Positions 26,447 to 34,858 of a stretch of 34,858 nt of DNA are shown piece by piece. This DNA comes from Bryobacterales bacterium (GTDB lineage: Bacteria > Acidobacteriota > Terriglobia > Bryobacterales > UBA6623), in assembly GCA_022823865.1 (NCBI GenBank), contig JAJEHF010000138.1:1-34858 (forward strand). Direction: 5' to 3'. Under the pieces are notes generated by a model. That model was not told the origin of the DNA. It made no database searches and saw nothing but the letters and a program-made list of their open reading frames with translations. The translations under genes and the position numbers were made by a program. Each line of letters begins with the position of its first letter. The stretch's first letter is position 1.

Positions 26447-27565
26447 TGGCCGTCGCTGGGGCCTGGGGCTGGGTGGCGCCGGACTCGGTCGCTGCGGCTT
26501 GCTAACGGCGCGCCGACGTGGCGGCCTGGAAACGGGGCGCGGCTTGGGCCGCTCTGGAGCCGGGGCCGCGTCGGGATCGAAAACGCGCACGTAAGGGCCG
26601 TACTGGAATCGCCGGTTGCGGCGGTAGCCCGTGACCTCGTCCAAGATGCCCATGTCCACGAGCCTCGCGACGAGCTGGTTCGCCGCCACATACGAGGTGC
26701 CGGTGATGGCCTGGATCTCGCTCACTGTCGCGACCGGCTCCGTCGTCAATCGCCCGAACACCCGCAGGCCTCGCCCTACGGCGTGTCCCAGGCCGGCCGA
26801 AATAGCCTCGCGGTGCTCGCGGGCCAAAGTGGCGCAGTTTCGGATCATGCCGGCCGCTTCTGTTGCCGATTCGGCCACCCCCTTGACGAAGAAGTCCAGC
26901 CACGGTGCCGTCGGGCCGCGGAGCTGTGTCTGGTACTCGCTGCCACTGGATTGGAAGTATGGGGACATGGCTAGCGCGCTAGCACCGGGGACTCCGAGGC
27001 GTCGGAACATCGCCAGCCCGGCAATTCGCTCGAGGCGACCGTCCTCTGAGCCGGCCGGTAGCAGCTGCGGCAGCCGCGCCTGCGCTATGCCGATTCGCAC
27101 GAGGTCGGGCAGCCCCCCCTTTGCCATTAGGAATTCGTCCAACTCGACCAGCGCTTCCGCTAAGTTCGCTTCGCGCTGCCCTTGAGCGCGACCGGCAAGT
27201 CCGCCGTCCCCGGCCAGCGCTGCTTGAACAGCGCCCAAGCGGTCCAGAGTCAGCGGCTCTTCGCCGGCTTTGGCAAGGCCGCGCTCGAGCGCCTTGCGGC
27301 AGCGCGCCGGCGCACTCGCGTCGGCGCCGGATTCGTCGTCATCTACGTCGACGGCAGCAGCGAGGACAGCGGCGAAACCACCAGACTCGCTCTCGATGCG
27401 ACACGACAGCACGGCTTCGCGAAGCAGTTGCATCGCTTCGAAAGCCGAGGCGTCCGAATGCGCGCTGAAGGCCCCATCCAGCCGCCACAAGGCCAGTCGG
27501 GCCTGATCGAGCAGAGCGCTCAGGTCGGCGGTGACGGGCGGAGAGGGGATTGGGCGGAAGGCCAT
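26417..27565 (-). CDS. Fic-like protein lacking the Fic active-site motif, with winged-helix domain
   Basis: A 382-residue protein with the layout of Fic-domain proteins that end in a winged helix. It has a Fic N-terminal region with the inhibitory-helix-like LSCRIESES (53-61, normally SSRIEGT), a helical core, a post-core block SPYFQSSGSEYQTQL...WLDFFVKGVAESA (201-235, normally YLS-YF...EYY-LL...WL-FFL-GVxEQA) and a C-terminal winged helix at about 280-325. Where active Fic enzymes carry HPFxDGNGR, this protein has LPAGSEDGR (169-177): the catalytic His is Leu and the Phe and first Asp are changed. AMPylation activity is therefore unlikely. A Pro/Arg-rich tail of about 50 residues follows. 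A transcription or binding role is possible but unproven. Confidence 0.7.
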   Translation of the reverse strand: MAFRPIPSPPVTADLSALLDQARLALWRLDGAFSAHSDASAFEAMQLLREAVLSCRIESESGGFAAVLAAAVDVDDDESGADASAPARCRKALERGLAKAGEEPLTLDRLGAVQAALAGDGGLAGRAQGQREANLAEALVELDEFLMAKGGLPDLVRIGIAQARLPQLLPAGSEDGRLERIAGLAMFRRLGVPGASALAMSPYFQSSGSEYQTQLRGPTAPWLDFFVKGVAESATEAAGMIRNCATLAREHREAISAGLGHAVGRGLRVFGRLTTEPVATVSEIQAITGTSYVAANQLVARLVDMGILDEVTGYRRNRRFQYGPYVRVFDPDAAPAPERPKPRPVSRPPRRRAVSKPQRPSPAPPSPRPQRRPSPSFSDHLL

Positions 27566-27804
27566 TAGCTCGGCAGGCTCGCAGCCAGCCCCGGCATGCC
27601 GCCAGCCTCAGCCAGCGCTTGCTGACGATGCAAGCTGGCACGGTCCTCTAACGATGGAGGCGCCTGCACCGCTCGGCCGCCGCGGGTCGGCAGCGCAGGG
27701 CTGGGCTGGCGGTGTGGCACAGCCAAACTTTAGCATGCTGCGCAGATCCAAACCGGCCCGAAGCACTCAACCTTCCACGTTCAGAGCACGGGCGAGCGGG
27801 CATG

Positions 27805-27810
27805 TACAAT
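27805..27810 (+). promoter_or_regulatory. Candidate -10 box just before the acyl-CoA dehydrogenase gene
   Basis: TACAAT lies only 13 bases before the ATG at 27824. No good -35 box or Shine-Dalgarno is seen. If used, transcription would begin within about ten bases of the start codon, giving a nearly leaderless message. Confidence 0.25.
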
Positions 27811-27823
27811 GACCTAGTTTCTA

Positions 27824-29014
27824 ATGACGAGACTTCAAGACACGCCTGCCGAAGCCGCATTCCGCGAACGCCTCCGCACATGGCTTGAGGCGAATACGCC
27901 CAGCATCGGCAAGCACGACGTCGATGCGCTCAAGGCTTGGCAGCGGACGCTGCACGAAGCCGGCTGGCTCGGCTTGACCTGGCCGGCCGAGTACGGCGGC
28001 CAGGGGCTGGGCTTCCGCGAGCAGGCGATCTTCAACGAAGAGGCCGCCCGCGCCAGGATCCCGCCGAGCATCAACAACATCGGCCTGATGATCGCGGGGC
28101 CGGCATTGATCGCCGTCGGCAGCGAGGCTCACAAGAAACGCTACCTGCCCAAGATCTTGAGCGCCGAAGAGATCTGGTGCCAGGGGTTCTCCGAGCCCAA
28201 TGCCGGCTCCGATCTGGCGGCGTTGCAGACTCGCGCCGTCGATGATGGCGATGACTACGTCATCACCGGCCAGAAGATCTGGACTTCCAACTCGCTGATC
28301 GCCGACTACATCTGGCTTCTCGTGCGCACGGATCCTGACGCGCCGCGGCACAAAGGCATCACCGCCCTGGTCGTCGACATGAAGAGCCCCGGCGTGACCG
28401 TCAAGCCGTTGCGCCAAATCACAGGCGAAGCCGAGTTCGGCGAAGTTTTCTTCGATGAAGTGCGCGTGCCGAAGGCCAATCGCGTCGGTGCCGAGAACGA
28501 CGGCTGGATCATCGGCATGAAGACGTTCACCCGGGAGCGCGCCAACATTTCGGTGGCCCTGAGCGTGCGGCTGCAACAGCAGTTCGACCGCTTGCTGGAT
28601 ACCGTCCGCAACCGCGACGTGCCGCTGGACCCCCAGCAGGCGCGCGACGTGGCGCAAGCCTACGTCGACAGCGAGTGCCTGACGCTGACTTGCGAGCGCA
28701 TGGCCGACAGGCTGTTCGGCTTTGAGTCTTCGGTCGTGAAGGTCGCTTGGGCAGAAATGAACCAACGCCTGCAAAGGATCGGGCTGTCCACGCTCGGCCC
28801 CGACGCCCCGATGCTGTCGGCAGGGGGCTTCGATCAAGTTGACGACACCACCGCCACGTTCGGCACGGAAGCCCTGGCGGAAGACGACGAATCGTACGCC
28901 AAGAGCTGGCAGTTCGGATATCTGCGGGCGCGCGCCAATTCGATCGAGGGCGGAACGTCCGAGATCTTGCGCAGCGTCATTGCCGAGCGCGTGCTCGGCC
29001 TGCCACGCAAGTAA
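27824..29014 (+). CDS. Acyl-CoA dehydrogenase, likely catalytic subunit of a pair
   Basis: FAD-dependent acyl-CoA dehydrogenase, 396 residues, introducing an alpha-beta double bond in acyl-CoA thioesters. Blocks include the N-terminal helical domain with WPAEYGGQGLG, the FAD/substrate stretch WCQGFSEPNAGSDLA (118-132), VITGQKIWTSN (146-156) and the C-terminal IEGGTSEILR motif. In the C-terminal motif the residue equivalent to the MCAD-type catalytic Glu is Gly. Glu238 in FTRERANIS sits where the alternative helix-G base lies in related enzymes, so it is the likely base. The second dehydrogenase follows 11 bases later. Resemblance to FadE26/ChsE4-like subunits is an inference. Confidence 0.92.
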   Translation: MTRLQDTPAEAAFRERLRTWLEANTPSIGKHDVDALKAWQRTLHEAGWLGLTWPAEYGGQGLGFREQAIFNEEAARARIPPSINNIGLMIAGPALIAVGSEAHKKRYLPKILSAEEIWCQGFSEPNAGSDLAALQTRAVDDGDDYVITGQKIWTSNSLIADYIWLLVRTDPDAPRHKGITALVVDMKSPGVTVKPLRQITGEAEFGEVFFDEVRVPKANRVGAENDGWIIGMKTFTRERANISVALSVRLQQQFDRLLDTVRNRDVPLDPQQARDVAQAYVDSECLTLTCERMADRLFGFESSVVKVAWAEMNQRLQRIGLSTLGPDAPMLSAGGFDQVDDTTATFGTEALAEDDESYAKSWQFGYLRARANSIEGGTSEILRSVIAERVLGLPRK

Positions 29015-29025
29015 GGAGCGGACCC

Positions 29026-30111
29026 GTGGACTTCAGCCTCAACGAAGAACAGGTTCTCCTGCGCGATTCGGCGCGCGAGTTTCTCGGCCAGGAGTGGCCC
29101 AGCGCCGAACTGCGCCGCATGCTGGACGCGGCCGATGGCGCGGCCGCGGCCGGAGCGCTCTGGTCCAAGATGTCTGACCTGGGCTGGCCCGGACTGCTGG
29201 TCAGCGAGGACTACGACGGCCTCGGGCTGGGCATGTTCGACCTGGCCGTGCTGATGGAAGAGACCGGCGCGGCTCTGATCCCGGGCACGCTGCATGCCAG
29301 CGGCCTGCTGGCAGCCAGCGCGCTCGAGGCGCTGGCCGACGAGAACAGTTGCCAGAAGTACCTGCCGGACATCGCAGAAGGGAAGCTGAAAGCCACCGTC
29401 GGAATCTACGAGCCGGGCTCGGGCTGGACGCCGATGATGCTGGCACCGGAAGCTGGCGAGGCAGTGACGAAGCGCTACGTGCCCGATGCGGCCAGCGCCG
29501 ATCTGATCCTGTTCGTCAATCGGACGGGCGGAAACGGGGCCCAGATTGCCATCGCGCACGAGTCCAAGGCCGAAGACCTCAATTCGATGGACGTGACTCG
29601 AAGCCTGAGTCAAGTGACCTGCTCGGCAGACAAGCTCGAAGTGCTTGGCGAGGGCACGATCGCCGACGTCCAGGCTGTAATCGACCGCGCCACGATCGGA
29701 CTCTCGGCCGAATTGATCGGCGGCTCGGCGCGGGTCTTGGACATGACGGTCGAATACGTCAAGAGCCGCAAGCAGTTCGGGCGTGCGGTCGGCACCTTCC
29801 AAGCGGTCCAGCACAAGGCGGCCGACATGCTCATCGGAATCGAAAAGGGCCGCACCGGCGTCTACTACGCCGCTGCCGTGGCGGACGAGCGTCCCGACGA
29901 TCTGGCCCGAGCCGCCTCGGTGGCAAAGGCGACCGCCAATCAGACCGCGGTCAGCGTCGGCGAGCTGGGCATCCAGTTGCACGGCGGTCTCGGGTTTACG
30001 TGGGAACAGGACCTGCACCTGTATCTGAAGCGCGCCAAGGCGGCCGAGTTCACCTACGGCGACACGAGATGGCACCTTGACCGGATTGCCCACGGACTGG
30101 GGCTGTCCTGA
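29026..30111 (+). CDS. Acyl-CoA dehydrogenase, likely partner subunit
   Basis: A second, shorter (361 residues) acyl-CoA dehydrogenase fold protein. Family blocks are the N-terminal [16 protein letters not shown] helix, [17 protein letters not shown], the [16 protein letters not shown] segment and the FAD-contacting [21 protein letters not shown]. The usual middle-domain SEPxAGSD motif is degraded (YEPGSGWTP) and no standard catalytic Glu is obvious, so it is probably the non-catalytic half of a heteromer. The start is GTG at 29026 with AAGGAG about eight bases before it. Close spacing supports one transcript and one complex. Confidence 0.9.
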   Translation: MDFSLNEEQVLLRDSAREFLGQEWPSAELRRMLDAADGAAAAGALWSKMSDLGWPGLLVSEDYDGLGLGMFDLAVLMEETGAALIPGTLHASGLLAASALEALADENSCQKYLPDIAEGKLKATVGIYEPGSGWTPMMLAPEAGEAVTKRYVPDAASADLILFVNRTGGNGAQIAIAHESKAEDLNSMDVTRSLSQVTCSADKLEVLGEGTIADVQAVIDRATIGLSAELIGGSARVLDMTVEYVKSRKQFGRAVGTFQAVQHKAADMLIGIEKGRTGVYYAAAVADERPDDLARAASVAKATANQTAVSVGELGIQLHGGLGFTWEQDLHLYLKRAKAAEFTYGDTRWHLDRIAHGLGLS

Positions 30112-30169
30112 GGCCAAGGCTTCCAGCTCGGCGCCCGGAGCGCGGCGGTGTTACGCTCAGGTCGCCGTC

Positions 30170-31744
30170 ATGTCAAGACTTCTAGCCGCTTGCACCGCGA
30201 TCCTCGCAATGCTGGGTTCCTGCGCGGAGACCCGCGAGGCGCCGCCTGAGAAGCCCAACATCCTGTTCGCCATCGCCGACGACGCTTCCTTTCCCCATAT
30301 GAGTGCCTATGGCACGGATTGGGTCAACACGCCGAACTTCGACCGGGTCGCACGTGACGGCGTGCTGTTCTGGAACGCGTACACGCCCAACGCCAAGTGC
30401 GCTCCCTCGCGCGCGTCCATCCTCACGGGCCGCAACTCCTGGCAGCTCAAGGCCGGCGCGAACCACATGGCGTTCTTCCCGCCAGACTTCAAGACCTACC
30501 CCGAAGCGCTGGGCGAGAACGGCTACTTCGTGGGCATGACCGCCAAGGGCTGGAGCCCCGGCGTCGCCATCGACGCCGCAGGCAACCCGCGCAACCTCGC
30601 CGGCACTCCGTTCGACGACCGCGAGACCGACCCGCCGACCTCCAAGATGAGCCGGACGGACTATGCGGCCAACTTCGCCGACTTTCTCGCCGCCGCTCCT
30701 GAAGACCAGCCCTGGGCGTTCTGGTACGGCTCCAGGGAACCGCACCGCGCCTACGAGTTCCGCTCCGGCGCGGAGCTGGGCGGCAAGCGCCCCGCAGACA
30801 TCGAGCACGTCTTCGACTTCTGGCCGGACACCGAAACCATACGCCACGACATGCTCGACTACGCCTATGAAATCGAGTACTTCGACGCACACCTGGGCCG
30901 GATACTCGACGCGCTCGAGGAGAGCGGGCAACTCGCCAACACGCTCGTCATCGTCACGTCCGACAACGGCATGCCGTTCCCCCGCGTGAAGGCCCAGGAA
31001 TACGAGCTCTCCAATCACCTCCCATTGGCGATGATGTGGCTCGACGGCATACCGCATCCCGGCCGCTCGATCCAAGACTTCGTCAGCTTCGTCGATCTCG
31101 CGCCCACGATCCTGGACGCGGCCGAGGTCCGGTGGGATGCGACCGGAATGCAGCCGCCCGCGGGCCGGAGCCTGCTGGAAGTGCTCAGGTCGGACAAAGA
31201 CGGCCAGGTTGAAGCCGACCGAGACCACGTCTTGATCGGCAAGGAACGGCACGATATCGGCCGCCCGAACGACGCCAATTTTCCGATCCGCGGCATCGTC
31301 CAGGGCGATCTGCTGTATTTGCGCAACTTCGAAGCGGACCGCTGGCCGGCAGGCAATCCGGAAACGGGTTACCTGGCGGTGGACGCGAGCCCGACCAAGA
31401 CCGCGATTCTCGATCTGCGCCGCTCTGGCGGCGAGACCAGGTTCTGGGAACTCGCATTCGGCAAGCGCGGCGAGGAGGAGCTCTACAACATCGCCGAAGA
31501 CCCCAGCTGCCTGAACAACCTAGCGGGCGACTTGGAGTACGCTCCCGCGAAGGCTGAACTGGCGGCGCGGCTCGTCTCCGAGCTCGAAGCCCAGGGAGAT
31601 CCGCGCATGGCAGGCCAAGGAGACGTCTTCGAAGCCTATCCGGTCGCCACGCGCTGGGCCGGATACTACGAAAAGTTCATGGCAGGCGAGATCGACGTGG
31701 CCGTCTGGATCCTGCCCAGTGACATCGACCCAGCCATGGACTGA
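30170..31744 (+). CDS. Sulfatase lipoprotein
   Basis: Type I sulfatase (alkaline phosphatase superfamily), 524 residues, expected to hydrolyse sulfate esters or sulfamates. The N-terminus is a lipoprotein signal with lipobox LGSC (Cys18), so it should act outside the cytoplasm. The formylglycine motif [12 protein letters not shown] starts at Cys77. Metal-site residues are visible in AIADDAS (Asp37, Asp38) and TSDNG. The C-terminal [16 protein letters not shown] is typical of the heparan-sulfamidase-like branch. The ATG at 30170 begins the signal peptide; a longer start at 30077 would overlap the dehydrogenase gene. A dedicated formylglycine-generating enzyme is not in the window. Confidence 0.92.
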   Translation: MSRLLAACTAILAMLGSCAETREAPPEKPNILFAIADDASFPHMSAYGTDWVNTPNFDRVARDGVLFWNAYTPNAKCAPSRASILTGRNSWQLKAGANHMAFFPPDFKTYPEALGENGYFVGMTAKGWSPGVAIDAAGNPRNLAGTPFDDRETDPPTSKMSRTDYAANFADFLAAAPEDQPWAFWYGSREPHRAYEFRSGAELGGKRPADIEHVFDFWPDTETIRHDMLDYAYEIEYFDAHLGRILDALEESGQLANTLVIVTSDNGMPFPRVKAQEYELSNHLPLAMMWLDGIPHPGRSIQDFVSFVDLAPTILDAAEVRWDATGMQPPAGRSLLEVLRSDKDGQVEADRDHVLIGKERHDIGRPNDANFPIRGIVQGDLLYLRNFEADRWPAGNPETGYLAVDASPTKTAILDLRRSGGETRFWELAFGKRGEEELYNIAEDPSCLNNLAGDLEYAPAKAELAARLVSELEAQGDPRMAGQGDVFEAYPVATRWAGYYEKFMAGEIDVAVWILPSDIDPAMD

Positions 31745-31755
31745 GCAAGGCGGAA

Positions 31756-33093
31756 TCAGACCGCTGTCTCGTCCTGCATCGCGGAGGCGCCGGTCTCTGC
31801 CTGGTCCCGCAGCTCGGGAATCTGGACACGCACGCGCACGCCGCCGCCGGCGCGCGGCTCCAGCGAGAACTGAAAGTCTGTTCCGAACAGCACCCCGAGT
31901 CGCTCCCGCACGTTGCCGAGGCCGATTCCCCGATTGAATACCGTCGGCAGGTCTTCGATCGGTATGCCGACGCCGTCGTCCTCGATTTCGATCTGCAAGC
32001 GCCCGCCCCCGAGCGCGCCGGCAAGACGGATCGTGCCATCGCCCGTCTTGGGCCCGATTCCGTGCTTGATGCAATTTTCCACGATGGGCTGCAAGATCAT
32101 GCTTGGCACCAGCACGTCTGCGATGCCGTCATCGACATCCCGCGCGATGCGCAGCCTCGAGCCGAAGCGCACCTGCTCGATCTGGAGGTAGTCGTCGATG
32201 ACCGACAACTCCTCCCGCAGCGGCACGAAGGCCTCTTGCTTGCGCAGCAGACGCCGCAGGATCGTCGAGAGCCGATAGACCATCTGGCGCGCCTGCTCCT
32301 GGTCGCTGCGGATCAGCGACGCCACCGAATTGAGGGTGTTGAACAGAAAATGCGGGTTCATCTGCCGCGTCAGGTTCTGCAGGCGGGCCTCGGTCAGCAA
32401 GCGCTGCTGGTTCTCGATCTTCCACTCGTTGCGCGTGTTGTTCCAGACCTTCAGGGTCAGCCCCACCCCCATCACGGTCGCCACGTAGGAGAGCAGCATT
32501 GCCAGCGGGCTTGGCCCGGCCGCGTCTTGGTACAGGTCGAACACCAGTCCTCGGCCCGCGATCTGCGCGCGAACGAACTCCACCAGCGCGCAGGAGAGGA
32601 GCATCACGACTTGGAAGACGCCCTCTGAATTGGGGATGCGCCGCCGTGTCCAAGCCACCAGCGAGAACATGAAGAAGGGCGAGAACCGCCAGACGTCCTC
32701 GGGGTCGCGAGCCCCGGACCGCAACAGCCCGCCCAGTGCGCCGAACCCTACCAGCATGGGCAGCATGGCCCACTCGAAGTCGGGCCCCAGAACGGCCGGA
32801 GTCGAGATCAGCGCACCGGCAATCGCACCTGGGACGAATCCTCCGACCAGCCCAGAGACGAACGCCCCTTCGGCGCCGACTTCGGCTGCCGTGTAGCCGA
32901 GCACTACCCGGACCAGCGAGCCGCTGGCAAACACCACGCCGAACAGCACCGCCAGCTCCAGGCGCTGCCTGAAGGTGCGTTGCTCGCGCAGGAACAGACG
33001 CTTGGCGAAGTTTGGGCGCAAGGCGATGCTGGCCATCGAGGCCAGCACGGCGACCTTGACGAGCAGCGTGACTAGCAGGTCGGCGTCGGCCAT
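31756..33093 (-). CDS. LytS-like sensor histidine kinase
   Basis: Membrane histidine kinase of 445 residues. The N-terminal half (1-215) has about five to six hydrophobic helices in the style of LytS-type sensors. The His_kinase domain (PF06580) follows with the phospho-acceptor His248 in RQMNPHFLFNTLNS. The ATPase domain has the N-box IVENCIKHG (Asn340), DDGVG (372-376) and GIGLGNVRERL. The usual LytTR response regulator is not next to it in this window. The ATG at 33093 starts the first helix and is preferred over upstream starts that would add a basic, non-homologous 100-residue stretch. Confidence 0.9.
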   Translation of the reverse strand: MADADLLVTLLVKVAVLASMASIALRPNFAKRLFLREQRTFRQRLELAVLFGVVFASGSLVRVVLGYTAAEVGAEGAFVSGLVGGFVPGAIAGALISTPAVLGPDFEWAMLPMLVGFGALGGLLRSGARDPEDVWRFSPFFMFSLVAWTRRRIPNSEGVFQVVMLLSCALVEFVRAQIAGRGLVFDLYQDAAGPSPLAMLLSYVATVMGVGLTLKVWNNTRNEWKIENQQRLLTEARLQNLTRQMNPHFLFNTLNSVASLIRSDQEQARQMVYRLSTILRRLLRKQEAFVPLREELSVIDDYLQIEQVRFGSRLRIARDVDDGIADVLVPSMILQPIVENCIKHGIGPKTGDGTIRLAGALGGGRLQIEIEDDGVGIPIEDLPTVFNRGIGLGNVRERLGVLFGTDFQFSLEPRAGGGVRVRVQIPELRDQAETGASAMQDETAV

Positions 33094-33122
33094 GTCGCGA
33101 GGCGTGCGCAACGCCCTCCGCC

Positions 33123-33149
33123 TTGCGAATCGTCGCGCCCGCCTATAAT
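33123..33149 (+). promoter_or_regulatory. Candidate promoter of ribA
   Basis: A perfect TATAAT (33144-33149) has TTGCGA (33123-33128) 15 bases upstream, slightly short spacing. The leader to the ribA ATG would be about 68 bases and shows no FMN riboswitch. Confidence 0.4.
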
Positions 33150-33223
33150 AAATCTCTTGGGACCTCGGGCGTTTTCGACCCATTCCCCGCCCCGGCGACA
33201 GCCCGCCGCCGGCAGTAATCCCG

Positions 33224-33859
33224 ATGTCCGGCAGCCAGCCAGCAGCAGTTGAGCATTCGGTCGAACTGGTAGCCGAAGCGGACTTCCCATGCCGCCACGG
33301 AGACTTCCGGATTCTCGGCTTTCGCGGCCTCGGGCCCAGCGGCGAGCAGGAACTGGTTGTGCTCAAGAAGGGCGCCTTCTCGGCTGGGGGCGAGGCGCCG
33401 CTGCTGCGCATTCACTCGCAGTGCCTCACGGGCGAGGTGTTCCGCAGCTTGCGCTGCGACTGCGGCCCCCAATTGGCGCTGTCGCTGGAGATGATCTCGG
33501 AAGCCGGCTGCGGCCTGTTGATCTACGACCCGCAAGAGGGTCGCGGCATCGGCCTTCTCAACAAGCTCATGGCATACCAGCTGCAGGACGAGGGCGCGGA
33601 CACGGTCGAGGCCAACCAGAAGCTCGGGTTCGGCGCTGACGAGCGCGAGTACGGCTTCGCGGTTGCGGTCTTGCGCCACTTCGGCCTGCGAAGCGTGCGG
33701 CTGCTATCCAACAATCCGGCCAAGGTGGAAGCGCTGGAGCGCGAGGGGATTCGAGTCGTCGAGCTGGTGCCTTGCGCGCCGCAGGATGCCGGGGATCTGG
33801 CCCAGTCCTACTTGCGCACCAAGCGGGACAAGCTAGGGCATTTGGTCGACAGCGCGTAA
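33224..33859 (+). CDS. ribA: GTP cyclohydrolase II
   Basis: First enzyme of riboflavin synthesis, opening the GTP ring to give 2,5-diamino-6-ribosylamino-pyrimidinone phosphate. The 211-residue protein is a stand-alone RibA, not fused to RibB. The zinc ligands are Cys67, Cys78 and Cys80 in SQCLTGEVFRSLRCDCG. The catalytic region DPQEGRGIGLLNKL and the NNPAKVEAL segment are present. The end overlaps the convergent deacetylase gene by 27 bases. No other riboflavin genes are nearby. Confidence 0.93.
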   Translation: MSGSQPAAVEHSVELVAEADFPCRHGDFRILGFRGLGPSGEQELVVLKKGAFSAGGEAPLLRIHSQCLTGEVFRSLRCDCGPQLALSLEMISEAGCGLLIYDPQEGRGIGLLNKLMAYQLQDEGADTVEANQKLGFGADEREYGFAVAVLRHFGLRSVRLLSNNPAKVEALEREGIRVVELVPCAPQDAGDLAQSYLRTKRDKLGHLVDSA

Positions 33860-34708
33860 GCCGGCGCGCACTCGTGCCGGATCCGGCGCTTGGGCGGCAT
33901 CGGCCGCCAAGTCTCTGTACGACAGCAGTTCGATCCCGTTCTCGGCAACCGCCCGCCTGACTTCGTCCGCGCAGAGGGCGCGCAGCTCCATCTCGCGGCT
34001 CTGCTTGAGCCTGGTGTCCGCTCGTTGCAAGTCGGGACCGCAGATGCCCGGGTGGCACATGAGTTCTCCGATCCCGCTAGGCAGGCCGGCAAGCAGCGCC
34101 ACCAGCCAGCCGGCATCCATCGTGCCAGTGCCGACGAAGCCGGCGAAGTAGTCGCTCGTCCGGCAATGCGCCCGGCGCAGGCGCTCCTCGAAGGGGATTC
34201 GCCACGGTCGGATCGCAAGGGACAAGCCTGCGCGCAGCACGGGCGCTACGCCGACAGGCGTGTCGAACGGCTTGCGGATCCACCGAATGCGAAATCGGTC
34301 GGCCAAGGTCGCGACTGCTTCCAGCACTACCGGCAGCAAGTGGACATGCTGGTGCGTGTCGAGATGGCTCGGCCGGATCCCGTGATCGAGCAGGGCCTCG
34401 ATCTGGGCCTCGAACTCGCGCAGCGCCTCGTGCAGGGTGGGCGGATTGGCCAGCAGCCTCACTGCCGAGCGCGGCAGTTGAGTTCCCGGCGAGGCGAGGG
34501 ACTCGCCTTGCACCAGCGTCAGGTGGCAGCCCACTCCCAAGCCCGGGTGCTGATGGGCGATCCGCACGGCTTGCTCGAAGGCGGGGCCGTTCGCCATCAG
34601 GGAAGTCGAGCGGACAATCCCGTCAAGGTGGCTGCGCAGGATGCCGTCGTTGACGTCGGGCGTGAAGCCGAAGTCATCGGCATTCACGACGAGGCGCTTC
34701 ACCGCCAC
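33833..34708 (-). CDS. YdjC/ChbG/HpnK-family deacetylase-like protein
   Basis: Carbohydrate deacetylase-like protein of the YdjC family, which includes the diacetylchitobiose deacetylase ChbG and the hopanoid-associated HpnK. The 291-residue protein has the metal site residues in VNADDFG (Asp11, Asp12), GCHLTL (His62) and HLDTHQHVH (His115, His119). The start at 34708 is a GTG with no clear ribosome-binding site, and a group II intron ends about 12 bases upstream, so the native start or leader may be altered. HpnK is one option, but no other hopanoid genes are in the window, so the substrate is open. Confidence 0.85.
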   Translation of the reverse strand: MAVKRLVVNADDFGFTPDVNDGILRSHLDGIVRSTSLMANGPAFEQAVRIAHQHPGLGVGCHLTLVQGESLASPGTQLPRSAVRLLANPPTLHEALREFEAQIEALLDHGIRPSHLDTHQHVHLLPVVLEAVATLADRFRIRWIRKPFDTPVGVAPVLRAGLSLAIRPWRIPFEERLRRAHCRTSDYFAGFVGTGTMDAGWLVALLAGLPSGIGELMCHPGICGPDLQRADTRLKQSREMELRALCADEVRRAVAENGIELLSYRDLAADAAQAPDPARVRAGLRAVDQMP

Positions 34709-34719
34709 GCGTCAATACA

Positions 34720-34858
34720 ATCGGGATAGGGGGAAGCCTCGCGGCTCCACCCCTCCCACACCACCGTACATACGGGTCCGTATACGGCGGTTCGAACGGT
34801 TCCTCTGTTATCGAACATGGAGGCGTGGCAGGCCCAGTTTGGCGAAGTAGGCGTTCGG
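34720..34858 (-). mobile_element. 3' end of a group II intron (domains V and VI), runs off the right edge
   Basis: On the minus strand the sequence folds as the intron's catalytic end. Domain V: an 8-pair stem (34783-34790 with 34761-34768), a two-base bulge on the 3' side (34769-34770), a 4-pair inner stem (34779-34782 with 34771-34774) and a GACC loop. Domain VI follows with an AGCC-GCGA-GGCT tip, a G-rich/C-rich stem and unpaired bases including an A near the 3' side, the likely branch point. The intron probably ends at GAT near 34720. The preceding end of a reverse transcriptase supports this. The 5' part lies outside the window. Confidence 0.85.
34808..34858 (-). CDS. Group II intron reverse transcriptase/maturase, C-terminal end (partial)
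   Basis: The last 16 codons and TAA of a reading frame entering from the right edge, ending PNAYFAKLGLPRLHVR. This resembles the PNAxFxxxGL C-terminal ends of group II intron-encoded reverse transcriptases. Its position just before domain V is where such proteins end in several intron classes. Too short for a firm call without the missing sequence. Confidence 0.6.
   Translation of the reverse strand, partial: PNAYFAKLGLPRLHVR

Noticed and set aside
33150..33223. FMN riboswitch before ribA
   Set aside because: The leader is only about 70 bases and lacks the conserved RFN-element blocks.

Overview
The window is high-GC, densely coded bacterial chromosomal DNA. Predicted lipoproteins with clear lipoboxes (a PhoD-type phosphatase and a sulfatase), a proton-type F0 sector, a complex I operon, AcnA aconitase and a LytS-type histidine kinase point to a free-living or host-associated aerobic Gram-negative bacterium. 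The mix (LytS kinase, Uma2 protein, S9 peptidase, a c-subunit with a signal-peptide-like N-terminus, complex I genes led by nuoC) would fit an Acidobacteriota-like lineage. No rRNA or marker gene here settles this, so the taxonomy is only a guess.

Layout, left to right. (1) 305-6227, minus strand: an F0 ATP synthase operon atpZ-atpI-like-atpB-atpE-atpF, running without a gap into a PhoD-like phosphatase lipoprotein and an S9 prolyl oligopeptidase. No F1 genes are present. (2) 6230-8035: an accessory patch. It holds a PIN-domain protein and a small partner protein, flanked by two ~155 bp direct repeats that each carry the upstream region and first 22 codons of atpZ. The distal copy is broken by a stop codon. 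Next to it lies a frameshifted transposase remnant. (3) 8036-10698: a small membrane protein and, on the plus strand, two integral-membrane reductase-family genes: an ERG4/ERG24 (delta14-/delta7-sterol reductase, LBR/DHCR7-like) homologue and a DUF1295 (steroid 5-alpha-reductase superfamily) protein. (4) 10726-20343, minus strand: nuoC-D-H-I-J-K-L-M-N, with nuoA, B, E, F and G absent, preceded on the same strand by ispH. (5) 21739-27565: a Uma2-family protein, acnA, a TrmJ-type RNA methyltransferase and a Fic-like protein that has lost the catalytic Fic motif. (6) 27824-31744, plus strand: two adjacent acyl-CoA dehydrogenase genes resembling the two subunits of heteromeric enzymes, then a sulfatase lipoprotein. 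(7) 31756-34858: a LytS-like histidine kinase, ribA, a YdjC/HpnK-like deacetylase, and at the right edge the 3' end of a group II intron (end of the reverse transcriptase, domain V, domain VI) abutting the 5' end of the deacetylase gene.

The respiratory genes form a coherent energy block: complex I membrane and connecting subunits make the proton gradient used by F0, and aconitase feeds the TCA cycle. IspH supplies isoprenoid precursors. The sterol-reductase pair, the acyl-CoA dehydrogenase pair and the HpnK-like gene raise, but do not prove, a theme of polycyclic lipid (sterol or hopanoid) metabolism. The least ordinary features are the repeat-flanked PIN module wedged into the atp promoter region, the sterol-reductase pair, the motif-less Fic protein and the intron placed at the hpnK start.
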